From Rhynchopus sp. YZ270_cl-10 (Eukaryota; Euglenozoa; Diplonemea; Diplonemida; Diplonemidae): a stretch of 64,000 nucleotides of DNA. The notes beneath the pieces were generated by a model that saw nothing but the letters and a program-made list of their open reading frames with translations, was not told where the DNA came from and did no database searches. A program made the translations under genes and the position numbers. The stretch lies in assembly GCA_964035575.1 (NCBI GenBank), contig OZ037833.1:2542001-2606000 (forward strand), written 5' to 3'. Shown here piece by piece: positions 32,291 through 42,500 of this stretch (positions are counted from its first letter, which is position 1; the number at the start of each line of letters is the position of its first letter).

Positions 32291-32338
32291 ACGTGTCTGC
32301 GTCCTAGGAGGCGTTTTGCACGATCAACTTCACTTTAA
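32291..32338 (+). ncRNA. H2 hairpin
   Basis: CGTGTCTGCGTCC...GGAGGCGTTTTGCACG pairs at its ends and around the GCGTC/GGCGT core. The conserved tail CAACTTCACTTT follows. Confidence 0.5.
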
Positions 32339-32997
32339 GTATACATTGGTGTGTTCCCCCACCCCCGGGGTGGAAAATACAAATTTTCATTTCAATTCAG
32401 AACTTTTCGCAATTTTTCGCAAAAATATGGCAGTATTATACTATGTTGTGAAAAGTTGTGAAGAGTTCTGAAGATGTGTGAAGTCCCATACCCACCGTAC
32501 ACACCATACATGATGCTTTCCCCATATTATTGTTCGTGCTTTCTTTAGGTGAGCAAAAGCACAGTGAACAATGCTTAGCATCGCCTTACTACTGCCTTTC
32601 TCTTTCTTTTATTTCTCTGTTTTGTCAATGGTGTGACTAAGCAAAGCAATGGAGGCTTACGTTTCATCTCACAAACCTCTTCTTTCCCTAGACTATGTGT
32701 TCCCCCCCTGCTTATCTCTCCCTATCTTTTTCGCAGTTCGTTTTCACCCCCACCCCCTTTTTCTAGTTCAAATATAAATGAAACTTTTCTCGTTTTTTTG
32801 CACATCCAAAATTATCCATTCTACAAATATCCCAAATTTTTGAAAAGATGACCCAATGACTCGAAAGAAGACGACGGTCGGAATTCTTCTTTTTTTTCAG
32901 TGAAGACCTGTCTGAATAGGCATACACTAAAAAAGAGATGTGCGGCGAATCAAGTGGCCCCAGATCAGAGGTCTATTCCTGAGCGATTTTCCTGATA

Positions 32998-33045
32998 GTG
33001 AAGACTGCCTGAATGGCAGCTACACTAAACAAACAAATTACCAAA
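32998..33045 (+). ncRNA. H4 hairpin with A-rich tail
   Basis: GTGAAGACTGCC-TGAAT-GGCAGCTACAC forms a stem, followed by a C/A-rich linker and an A run. A second copy lies 98 bp upstream at 32900. Confidence 0.5.
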
Positions 33046-33068
33046 AAAAACCCATAGTATCAAAGCGC

Positions 33069-33137
33069 TCTGTAACCTCCTCTCTTCTCTCCTCTTCTCT
33101 CCTCTTCTCTCCTCTTCTCTCCTTGACATTACCTCAG
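33069..33137 (+). promoter_or_regulatory. Pyrimidine tract and acceptor before coiled-coil gene
   Basis: Repeats of TCTCCTCTTC end at ACCTCAG (33137). The first ATG after it (33141) is followed directly by TGA, a minimal start-stop uORF. The main ATG is at 33162. Confidence 0.45.
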
Positions 33138-33161
33138 AGAATGTGATTCAAATTCATTCAA

Positions 33162-34088
33162 ATGATTCCAAAGAAGGCGACAACAGTAGGGACCGGTACA
33201 CAAGGATTGCGTGCCGCAGGGTTGAACTGGGATGAGATGCACTACCGATACAAGACAGACCGGGTGAAGAGCTGGCTCGACTCGAAATGCATGAATTTGG
33301 TACCGCCACCACCGAAGGAGCGGCTTTCCCCTGCAGTCTTGCGTGAAGAGCGTGACCAACGTAGACGGCTTCGCGAAGAAATGCAAGAAAAACAACAAAA
33401 CAGAGTAGAACAACTTACCCGAGACGCCAGAAAGGCACAAAACGAACGGGTAGCACAAACCAAACTCCAAGAAACCCAGCGGATCTCCGCTATTCGCGAA
33501 GAGCAATCATACAGCAAGCAAAAACATAATCAGGCAATCGCCGATTTCAAAGACTCTCGAACTCTTGCCCTCGAAGCCGTACGCAATAGTCAGAATATTT
33601 TTAAACAAACCGAACTTCAAGAAAAACAGCGTCTTTTAGATAGAAAACAACAGCCCCATCCTAGAAGCCCTAAGAAGTCAGATCTAATAGTTGGTATGCT
33701 ATCAGAGAGGAGAGCTGTGGTGGAGACGGCAAGGAAGAGGAGACGGAGGAGGGACCAGGAGCGCAGTGATCTGACGAAGAATATTCGCTTTGAACGGAGC
33801 GAAGAAATCAAGAAGGACCGGCAGCTGCGAGGCGAGAAGGTGCAGCGGATGCGGGAGGAGAAGGAGATGTTCGTCATCTCGCAGCGGGCTATGCTGCGGG
33901 AGGATTTCATGCACAGTGCAAAGGATATTCTAGCAGACCGTACCACCCGTGAACAGCAACTCTGTGAAGCCACAAAGCAATCCCGTCTCAACCGTCTCAA
34001 TCGCCCCGAAACAGCGAACCTCCCCCGCCACCTCTCCCCAATGAACGATGTCCGTACCCCATCAAGGCAGCCGAAGCCTCTGTATTAG
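33162..34088 (+). CDS. Charged coiled-coil protein, 308 aa
   Basis: No family recognised with confidence. After a short N-terminal segment with a WDEMHYRYKTDRVKSWLDSK motif, residues ~60-285 are an Arg/Glu/Gln-rich helix (REERDQRRRLREEMQEKQQ), with a basic RKRRRRRDQER patch. Such long single-helix proteins are common among axonemal and cytoskeletal proteins, which is only a guess here. There is no signal peptide or membrane segment. The start follows an acceptor-like CAG and a start-stop uORF. The last 17 codons are partly duplicated about 215 bp downstream. Confidence 0.7.
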   Translation: MIPKKATTVGTGTQGLRAAGLNWDEMHYRYKTDRVKSWLDSKCMNLVPPPPKERLSPAVLREERDQRRRLREEMQEKQQNRVEQLTRDARKAQNERVAQTKLQETQRISAIREEQSYSKQKHNQAIADFKDSRTLALEAVRNSQNIFKQTELQEKQRLLDRKQQPHPRSPKKSDLIVGMLSERRAVVETARKRRRRRDQERSDLTKNIRFERSEEIKKDRQLRGEKVQRMREEKEMFVISQRAMLREDFMHSAKDILADRTTREQQLCEATKQSRLNRLNRPETANLPRHLSPMNDVRTPSRQPKPLY

Positions 34089-34244
34089 CGTGTCGCGTTC
34101 TGTTCTTTTTCGTGTTTCCATGCGGATAGTCAGAGTATTTAATTTTCGAAGAAAACACCCCCCAAAGATAGTCAGACCTGTTTTCGACTTTTCAAAGAGA
34201 AAAAAAACAATGATGACAACTACACTATTCCAACAACATATAAC

Positions 34245-34301
34245 CTCTCCCCAATGAACGACGTCCGTACCCTCATCAAAGGCAGGCGAAGCCTCTGTCC
34301 C
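34245..34301 (+). repeat. Duplicate of the coiled-coil gene's 3' coding end
   Basis: CCTCTCCCCAATGAACGACG and the following ~35 bp match 34033-34086 with small differences. Flanking sequence (a GTTTCGTTCTGTTC-type stretch) is also echoed after both copies. It is a local duplication or an alternative terminal exon. Confidence 0.7.
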
Positions 34302-34535
34302 TGGCGACTGCGCCCTTTCTGACCCTTTCGAGGGTGACCCCTCTTTATTTGACCTTTTATTGGGTATATTTTTAGCGTTTTGTTTCGTTCTGTTCGCATT
34401 TCCCCAGCACACCACCACAGATTTTTTACCTACACGGGTATAACCACAAATTCTTTCTTTTTTCCATTTAAGACAGTCTTTTTAGTGTAACTCTTTCTTT
34501 CTTCTTCTCTTTTCTCTCCTCTTCCCTTCTTCTCT

Positions 34536-36377
34536 ATGGGTTCACATACTAATGAACCATTTGACATTGAGTCAGGTGTGCCTGATGTGATAGGGGCACA
34601 GCATGTTGATATTGACGATATGGAGGAGGATGTGGCAAGCGTGGCAGAGTCTTCTGGGAGTGTGGTGATCCATCTGACAGAGCCTGCCTGCACTTCATTC
34701 GCCGATCACGTCGCGGAGCAGCAGTTTAGTCCGGTTGCAACGGTGAATCCAAAGCACAGTTCGCCTCGCGCAGCGTACATCACTCTTCCCGATGAGATGA
34801 GTCAATCGGAGGAGCGTGCGTTCTCTCCAACGTTGTTCCCTCTGTCACCCGAAAGAGGGCACCGCCGAAGCGCAACGGAAGATGTGATGCGCGCTCCTAC
34901 CCCTACAAGGAATATTTCAAACCATTCGCGGAGTCGTACATTGGAAAACCCTGGGGTCGCTCCGGTGCGGTCAAATCCGTTGTCGTGGGGGTGGTTGGGG
35001 GTGTTGGGGAGAGGGGAGGAGATGGAGGTGGATGTAGAAGACCCAGAGGTGCTAAGGGATATGGTCGCCGCAGCGCAGAAGAAGCGGCCCACAGCGTTGA
35101 CAGTGGCTTCGGCGGAGGATGACGAAAGCGACGGCTTCCAAACCCCGCTCTCACCACTCAGCGCCTCCCACCGGGACCGTTTCAGAACAATGCTGCGTCC
35201 TTCCTCTTCTCGCAAACCCCGTCGAAGCAAAACCCTCTCCCAAGACCTCACCGAGGCTCCGGAGGAAGAATGCTGTGTGATGTGTTTGCTTCCCCTGTCA
35301 GGCGGTGCAGAGGAGGAGGAGGAGGAAGAAGCGGAAGAAGGGGGAGAAGGTGGCTCAGGAAGCGAGGATGAAATCTGCATCGTGCGGCCCTGTGGACATC
35401 AGTACCATACGTCCTGTATGTTTACCTTCTTTTCGAAGTGCTCGACGAGAGACTGTCCGATGTGTCGTGGAGCGATTGATGGGTTAGAAAAATGCGATGG
35501 AACCTTTATTGAACGCCTTGAATTGAATTCGATGTTTAAGGTGCCGTGTGTGTCGATTCGGTTCAGACAGGTTTTGCCGACGATTAGTGCTGCGCATTCT
35601 GAGGCGTCTTCTCGGCAAGGCACGCCGTCACCAAGCGGAACCACTTCGCCTTCACCTCTTACCCCAACTCCAAGAAGACCGTCGCTGCCAAGCGACAGAA
35701 CGCGGTCGTTTTTCACTCAGAACAGTCAAGTCAAGGATGTGTTCCACGAAAGCTTCAAAGACGCGAGAGGTGTTGAGATGCGTAAAGTAGCGCTCCCCTC
35801 TGTGGTGATAGAGCTGCTCGACTCAGAGGGGCAGGTGCAGATTCACCACGACCCAGTCTCCATCTCGGTGATCCACTCCTCCGCTGCTGGTACTATCCAG
35901 CCGAACACAGCGGCGTTCGAATGTGGGGTGGCAGTGCTGGAAGGGCTGGAGATTGAGTACACACCTGACCAGACAAGACCATCGCTGCTAGCAGTGCAGT
36001 TTAAGGCGCAGTCGGTAGGGCAATTGGTTCACAACAAATCGCTCTACGTTGGTGTTAGGGTATGGCATTTTTTTTATATTCCGGAGCTTGCTTTATAGGA
36101 TAGTATTACCGGGTACGGTCGCCAAATCATCCCTCAAACAGGAGGATTAATCAACGAAAACAACTTTACTTACCTACCCGATCCTACTATTTTTTGGTAA
36201 AAAATACAGTGCTTATATCCTATACGGAAGGGTACTCCCTCTACTTTCACCTCACAGACAAACAAACGCCCCTTCGTAGAACGGCACACCCGTCACCTCA
36301 AAATGGTAGTCATAGTCGTGGGTATTGTAGTCGTGGTGATTGGAATAGCCCTGGGTGTGGGCCTTTCGCAGGCTTGA
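34536..36377 (+). CDS. Tail-anchored RING-type E3 ligase-like protein (spliced)
   Basis: Exon 1 34536-36059 (508 codons), intron 36060-36257, exon 2 36258-36377; total 547 residues. The N-terminal half is disordered and Ser/Pro-rich. A RING-H2-like finger spans ~245-312: CCVMC, then an acidic insertion, then RPCGHQYHTSC and DCPMC, so the first metal pair is separated from the rest by an unusual Glu run. A beta-rich C-terminal region (~395-508) is unassigned. Exon 2 adds TNKRPFVERHTRHLK and a hydrophobic helix MVVIVVGIVVVVIGIALGVG, ending three residues later, which is typical of tail-anchored ER or outer-membrane proteins. Reading through the donor would instead end in a short unrelated tail. 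The splice model rests on phase-0 joining and the clean anchor. Confidence 0.7.
36060..36257 (+). other. Intron of RING gene, with H5 repeat
   Basis: Donor GTATGG, acceptor CCTCACAG, phase 0. It carries an H5 copy (about 36110-36180) whose relatives lie at 38128-38186 and, inverted, at 45128-45215. Confidence 0.65.
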
Positions 36378-36484
36378 GGGATTATAGTTGAGATTGGGGT
36401 GTTGGGGAGACTAAGGAGGGGGTATTTTTTATATGCGTGTGATAAAATTCGGTAAGTAAAATGGGATTTTCTTGCAAGCTTTTT

Positions 36485-36513
36485 TAGGTGACCAACCTGG
36501 CTTTGGTTCATCT
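36485..36513 (+). ncRNA. H1 hairpin with compensated stem
   Basis: AGGTGACCAA-CCTGGC-TTTGGTTCATCT: the usual CTAAGC/GCTTAG pair is replaced by ACCAA/TTGGT while the outer AGGTGA/TCATCT pairing is kept. Confidence 0.6.
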
Positions 36514-36580
36514 TGTCATTTTTTCCCTCTTTTTCCCCTCTCTTTTTTTGGTAGCAGACCAGAGTTGTCTGCATTCCAAG

Positions 36581-37111
36581 GATGTAAACCCCCCTCCCAG
36601 CTATTGTTTACATACAGGTATTGTTTACATATAATTATTCACAGCTATTATTTACATCCAATTACTATTTACATTCGAATTATTTATTTCCACCCCCTTT
36701 TTTTTGCCGGTTTTTGGTGACGGGGTGCGGATTCGTGACCCAAAACACAATTTTTTGGCATTTCCGGAATCTGTCCAGAAAGTGGTGGGGTCGATGTTGA
36801 AAATTGGACAATTTTTTGACCACTTAAATTTTGGAAAATATGAGCCCGGTCACTAGGTGGGGCCCATTTTCGGCCAAAAAGTTTCACAAAATCCGAGTTT
36901 GTAAAATTGACCCTTCACCCACATCAATTTCAATACTACACCTCACTTCACCTTCGGTTACCCTACAGGGGAGGTGTGGAAAATGTAAACAATACATGAG
37001 TAATAATTATTTACATGTACTATTTACATTTAAATTATTTACATGTATTATTTACATGCACGAATACTATTTACATAAAAATATGTAAACAATAGCTGTG
37101 AAGGGGGTTTA
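36581..37111. mobile_element. 531 bp TIR element rich in TTTACAT repeats
   Basis: The inverted ends start GTAAACCCCC and continue CAGCTATTGTTTACATA. The left and right interiors are filled with TATTTACAT-type repeats, with about 300 bp of unique sequence between. There is no coding capacity, so it is MITE-like. A target duplication is not clear. Confidence 0.75.
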
Positions 37112-37816
37112 CGTTGTTGATATGATTCTTATTCTTTTTGTTGGTGTTTTTCTAGGGAAAAAAATGACGGGCTATCTCGTTTTTTTTGAACGTTCTTGCG
37201 TGCTTTCTCGAATGGAAAGTATATAAAAATTAGTTTTCTGGCGTGCCAAATTTGCTCCTTTTCAAAGCTTACATTCTTATCTCCAACCATTATATAAACT
37301 CACAAAAAAAAAGTTATGTCAGACCAGAGTTTCTAGTCTCTTACACTCTGCCACACTCTTTAGAACTGAGAGGTGTGCTGTCTGTAGTTTCCTAGCCCTT
37401 CCCATCCCATCCCATCCCTCCATGCACAGTAAGGCGCATCCATCTTTTAATTTATTTTTGAGTAACATTTGATGTACGTAACCCTCTTTTTGGTAGGGTG
37501 GTTCAGTACCCCTCCTTCCTGTTCACGCAATACTAGGCTATATAGCGCACTGACGTCGCAGTATCATCTATACCAGCTGCATTTTTTGCAAAACCAAAAA
37601 AAAAAAAAAATCTTTGAGGCACCGTGTTTTCCCTGCGTGGCAAACCAATCAACGTTGTTCTTCAGAACAGAACACTGCTTTTTTGTCAAATGGTATACAC
37701 CCTCCACGTACCCTCTACCCCCCCTCCCGCCAATGCCAGTATCACACCCCTTCAAGATGTGATTATATTTAACCCCCCCCCCCCCCCCCCAATTTTTTGG
37801 GTTTGATATCCCGCGG

Positions 37817-37870
37817 AGTGTCAGTGCCTGCGTCCCAGAGGCGTTTTGCACAAATCGACTTCACTTTTTG
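37817..37870 (+). ncRNA. H2 hairpin
   Basis: GTGCCTGCGTCC-CAGA-GGCGTTTTGCAC followed by AATCGACTTCACTTTTTG. Confidence 0.5.
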
Positions 37871-38736
37871 TGCACATTTTTAAAAAAAAATCAAGTAACC
37901 TCTCAAGATGAGGTGGATCGGTTCCATTATTGAGTTATGAGTTGACACTCGACTGTTTTGCCAAACTCCTTTCCTTTCCTGTTCTTTTCCTTTACGGTTT
38001 TAGGTTCCCGAGTTGTCCCTCCAAAGTTCTTTTGTAGTTCACTATTTTCCTGTCGTGTCTATCTTATTTTTGAATATACGAGAATCGTCATATAAAAATA
38101 AAAAACTCTGTTTTTAGATAGTGCTTGCCGAATTACTCCCCAGACTCATTCACTCAGGGACACTAATTCGAGCGATCAACGAAAAATGGTATGGTCAAAT
38201 AGGTTTAGTGTAGCTGCCACACAAGCAGTCTTCGCTTTTCATCACGCTTCTCAGTTCTTCGAGACTTTTTTTGTGATTTCAAAAAAGCAAAACAGAAAAG
38301 ATCCGGTACAGTATTTTTGCTCTGTTTTTAGAGACAAAAAGACAAATACCCCCTTGAATTGTATCCCGTATAGTATCTCTCAGTGCGACCGCTTTTGAAG
38401 AAATTGCGTTGCGAAAAGTTATTTTGATTATTTTTGAATCTTTTTCAGGGATTTCTTTTGCTATTGCAGTGCAATGAGGTAGGTAGAGCACGACGGTCGA
38501 TGGCAGTTTATTGAAACGTTTCGCCTCTATCAGAGGGTGTGGAGCCCTTCCTGGAAAAGGCTGTCATGAATCTAATCTTACTTTTTTGTTGATTCCTCTT
38601 CCTATGCTATCAATTTATTGAATGCATATGTTGAAATATATCTTACTTTTTTTTCGGAAGGCTTTGGAGGGTCGCTCAGCGCAGAGAGAGGCTTGGATCA
38701 TCTTACAAAACTTTTTTTTTCTTCTTTCTTCTTTTT

Positions 38737-38791
38737 GGAGTATCAGTACCTATGTCCCAGAGGCGTTTGTACAAATCAACTTCATCTTTTT
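38737..38791 (+). ncRNA. H2 hairpin with compensated ends
   Basis: GTACCTATGTCC-CAGA-GGCGTTTGTAC: the closing GTGC/GCAC pair of other copies is GTAC/GTAC here, so both sides changed together. The tail AATCAACTTCATCTTTTTT is conserved. Confidence 0.6.
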
Positions 38792-39810
38792 TAGCCCATC
38801 AGAATAATGCAAAAATACAGCTGTATTTTGTGAAAAAATGGTAAATTTTTCTACCATAATAACGCTCACTGCAGAACATTATCCAGGTTGAGTCGGGACG
38901 TTGTAACGAACGCCCAACCCTCCTCGATTATGTCCATTTTACATCTTTCTGTGGGGAGAATGTACCATTTGCGTGGAGCTCCCCCCCCCTTTTTTGCCTC
39001 AAAACCCCCTCCCCCCAAAGGTCTCATTTACTAGCTAACATTTTTCTTTCTCCTTTTCTTTCTCTGTTCTGGATGTTGACTTTATTTTCCCGCAACCTTC
39101 ACCCCCTAAACCCCGTTTTTTTTTTGGTACACTTGTCACGAAAGGGCTTTGTATCTCAAGTCACATTTTTTTTTTTTTTTCGATAGCAATTACTTGTTTT
39201 TTGGTACAATAACTTATTGTCAGCTCGATTGGAGGCAGCGCTTTGGGCAAACAGATTTTAAAAAAAAGATATACTAGTTTGGTGACTGAATGGGGGGGCG
39301 CGCACAAAGTGCGTAAGAAGTGCGAATCACCCCCCCCGTTCAGCCACCCCATAGTTGTTTTGAATAATACTTGCGTTGCAAAAACCCGATCTTTTTTTTG
39401 ATGTGTGTGAAATATTTTTGAAAAGCTTTTTTTTGAGCAACTGCCATTTTTTCTTTTCACTTTCAATATCTCTTTTTTAAAAGCACTTATGTGCACAGTG
39501 ATGCGCATTCACCTTTCAAGCCCACACGGCTTTGAGTTTATGTTACAAACTTGTTTAAAAAAAAAAAAAAAAAATTGATGAAAATATGCCATCCCGTTGC
39601 ATCTTTAAAAACTACATTTTTCCAGTGCCTGCATCCACCGGTGTCCGGTGAGGCGTTTGCACTTTTCATTTTCTCGTGTTTTTTTTTCTAAGCACTGAGA
39701 CACGGCATCCATAAGCCCTTACTAAGGGATATGAGCTCCACCTCTTAATTTTTTAAGCCCTTAATTTTGAGATCAGCTAAAATTAAGGGCTTAATTTAAG
39801 GGCTTAATTT

Positions 39811-40812
39811 CTTACTAAGGGCTTACTAAGGGCTTAGTAAGAAATTAAGGGCTTAATTTAAGGGCTTACAAAAAGCTTACCAAGAGTGTACTTACCCTAG
39901 GCATACTGTGCGGGCGAGTAGAAAAAACTCGCCCATTTTTGGAGGGCGAGTTTTTTTTCGTAGGGGATTTTACCTTGGGAAAAGTGCACCTGCGAAAATA
40001 TGAGTGAAATTTCATTTGCCTGCAGGTATGCTATTAACCGGCATGGCGAGTACGTTGTACAGCGAATCTAGCCCCTACTCATGCCTTTGTGGTCCTCCAT
40101 ATTGTAGTGCATCTTGACAAGATGCACTACAATATGATACATACAGGACCTGAATTTGGGCGAGTTTTGGACGAATTTTGGCCGGTGTAGTCATAGACTC
40201 GATGCGAGTCGCATTCTCGGACTATTTTTGGTCTGGCGAAAAATTCTTGCACAATTCTCGCACGATTCTCCGTGGTCACGTAACGCTAAAATCCTCCGTG
40301 ATGCGAGAATTACATGCGAGAATGCGATAATGAATCTCGCATGCGAACACCCAAAACCACGAAGGAGGACGCAAGCAAGGCTTTACTGCACTTAGGTACA
40401 GGATACGTTGTCATTTTCAGGTACAAAAAAGGGTACTTTGAAGCAGTTGAGGCACACACCCGTTGCAAAATGCATCTGTACTTCATTTCTGTGGGACCCA
40501 CGCTAGACCCCAAAAGCTGTAATACATATATTTCCACCTCGGGACACCAGCGGATGTGGACCGAGGTGTTTTTTGGATGTTGAGAAGGATTTTTGTCCGA
40601 TTGTAGAATTTTTTCGGTAAGTGTTGTATTTGTCCCACACTCTGACGATCGGGTGACGGAATTTTGGGTGATTTTTCACAATTATCGCATTTTAATTTTG
40701 CTGAGGTCCAAAACTACCCCTATGGTCTTAGTACACTCTTAGTAAGCTCTTTGTAAGCCCTTAAATTAAGCCCTTAATTTCTTACTAAGCCCTTAGTAAG
40801 CCCTTAGTAAGA
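39811..40812. mobile_element. 1.0 kb TIR element in the left arm
   Basis: Inverted ends of about 75 bp built from CTTACTAAGGGC and TTAAGGGCTTAATTT pair almost perfectly. The right arm of the host element lacks this block, which shows it is an insertion. Interior ORFs (40156-40395, 40314-40583) show no domain. Confidence 0.75.
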
Positions 40813-41013
40813 ACTCTAAGCCCTTAAATTCATACATATTAGGTACGTACGTAATACGCGGCTTTTTAATTAAAATAATAAAATACGTAGTACGTAAAAA
40901 TAATACTACGTACGTAGCAAGATTAGCCGCAAAATACGCGCAAAATACGTAGTAAATAAAGTATTTACGTACCAAATACGTAGTAAATAAAGTATTTTTA
41001 TATTAATTATAAT

Positions 41014-42323
41014 AGATATCAGCCAAAATCTGCTTAGCCGTATACTTCGGGGCCTCGTTCACTTAATAAACCACAGATGCAAATTTTTGAGCCTACGACC
41101 CCGCATTTAACTCATTTCGATCCCCTGATTTCAATCCCAAAAAAATTTCAAAAAAATAAAAAAAAATTATTTTCTGAAATGACGTCGGCAGTTTTTTCTA
41201 AGTAAGAGAAAACCGAATGGAGTGGGAACGCTAGTGAGAGCGCAGCGGAAACGATAGTGGGAACGCAACGAGATTTTTTCATAATGTTTTATTCTTCCCC
41301 ACAAAATATCACGCGCAGAGAAACACTCGTTTTTCACACAGCGCGTCCGTTTGTTTGTTTTTCTCAAACGACACCTTTTTTCAAAATTTTTCCCCGGTAT
41401 CACATATGATACTGATTTCCATGGATACACATGAAAAGGAGTTCCGTGCTATTCACAGAACTCGATAGGCGATTGAGCTTATCTAACAACAACCAAAACA
41501 AAAGAAAGTACAAAGAAGAGAATAAAAAATGCAGGAAAAATAGACAAAGAGAAAAACAAAGAGATTTTGACAAAGTGAACAATAAAAACTTTTGCTCTCC
41601 GCCGCCTCAGGTGAGAAGTTATTTTCCAAACACCCCGAAAATGGGCGTATATGGATTTCCGAGCTCCCCGCGTTTCATAGAAAAAAAAAATCGACCATTT
41701 TAGTGGAGTAGAAGTCAAAAAAAAGTGGCTCCAATGCTTTGTGCATGTAATACAGGGGATTTTCAGTGCAGAAAGAGTGGTCGGCTCCACCAAAAGTTGC
41801 GTACCGTGGAGTGTGTTTCCAGTTGACAAAAATGGTCGCAATTGAAAGATTTGTCAAAAATAAATCCAAAGAAAAAAAAATCGACAACTTTTGACAAAAA
41901 AAATCAAATTTAGAGACATCGCTGTGTTGGACCCAAAGAGGAGATTTCCTCACCGTACAAAGTACACTGTATAGTACCCAGTACATAGTACCCATTCTCC
42001 CGCCGCCCACTCGCTCGCCCCAGATGCATATTTTTGACCGTCCGACCCCGGAATTGAACGTTTTCGCACCCTATCTTTCCAAGAATATTTTTTTTCAGAA
42101 TGTGCCCGGGCCATAAAATCGATAAAATCCACCTGTCCATGGTCAAGTACATTTGAGAGGCCGGGGGTGTAATATTTTCACCCGAAAAGGCGCGTATATG
42201 AATTTCCGGATCGATCTGAAAAAATCCGGGGTCGCAACATTTTTTTGGCGGATTTTTTATCACTTTAAAGTGGCTCCAAAAACAGGCCATTATATACGGC
42301 TAAGCAGATTTTGGCTGATATAT
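41014..42323. mobile_element. 1.31 kb TIR element related to the 28884-31684 element
   Basis: 31 bp inverted ends (TATCAGCCAAAATCTGC core). Subterminal blocks shared with the 28.9-31.7 kb element include GTCCGACCCCGGAATTGAAC, CCGGATCGATCTGAAAAA and GGCGGATTTTTTATCAC. It has no transposase. ATTATAA on both sides may be the target duplication. Confidence 0.75.
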
Positions 42324-42354
42324 TATTATAAATTACCGGTAGTTTTAAACCGTT

Positions 42355-42500
42355 ACAAGTGGGTTCCAAGTGGGTTACATACACGACATGTACCACCACC
42401 TAATTTTGCCTGAAATTAGGTGAAGTTCAGTGGTTTTTGGTGGTACATGTAACATACATGTAACCCACTTGTAACGTTACAAGTAGGTTACAAGTGGGTT
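42355..42500. repeat. Palindrome at the 3' end of the transposase-like ORF
   Basis: GTTACAAGTGGGTT...AACCCACTTGTAAC and ACATGTACCACCACC...GGTGGTACATGT arms surround a small CTAATTTT/AAATTAG loop. It abuts the ORF stop and may have replaced the original C-terminus. Confidence 0.7.

Larger units (their letters stand above)
31685..33161. other. AT-rich spacer with H1-H4 hairpins
   Basis: No gene is seen. It contains H3 (31780-31830), H1 (32057-32090, weaker 32547-32590, 32629-32670), H2 (32291-32338), two H4 copies (32900-32928, 32998-33027) and a C/T run. Confidence 0.6.
37112..39700. other. Gene-poor AT-rich spacer
   Basis: No gene is seen. Contents: H3 (37201-37237), H2 (37817-37870, 38737-38791, 39622-39672), H5 (38128-38186), an inverted H4 (38208-38235), weaker H1 (about 38666-38710, 39508-39550), a poly-C run (37772-37789) and a GATTGGAGGCAGCGCT repeat (39222-39252). 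Confidence 0.6.

Noticed and set aside
40156-40583. Two ORFs in the 1.0 kb nested element
   Set aside because: They are overlapping, short and domain-free, so chance ORFs are the simplest reading.
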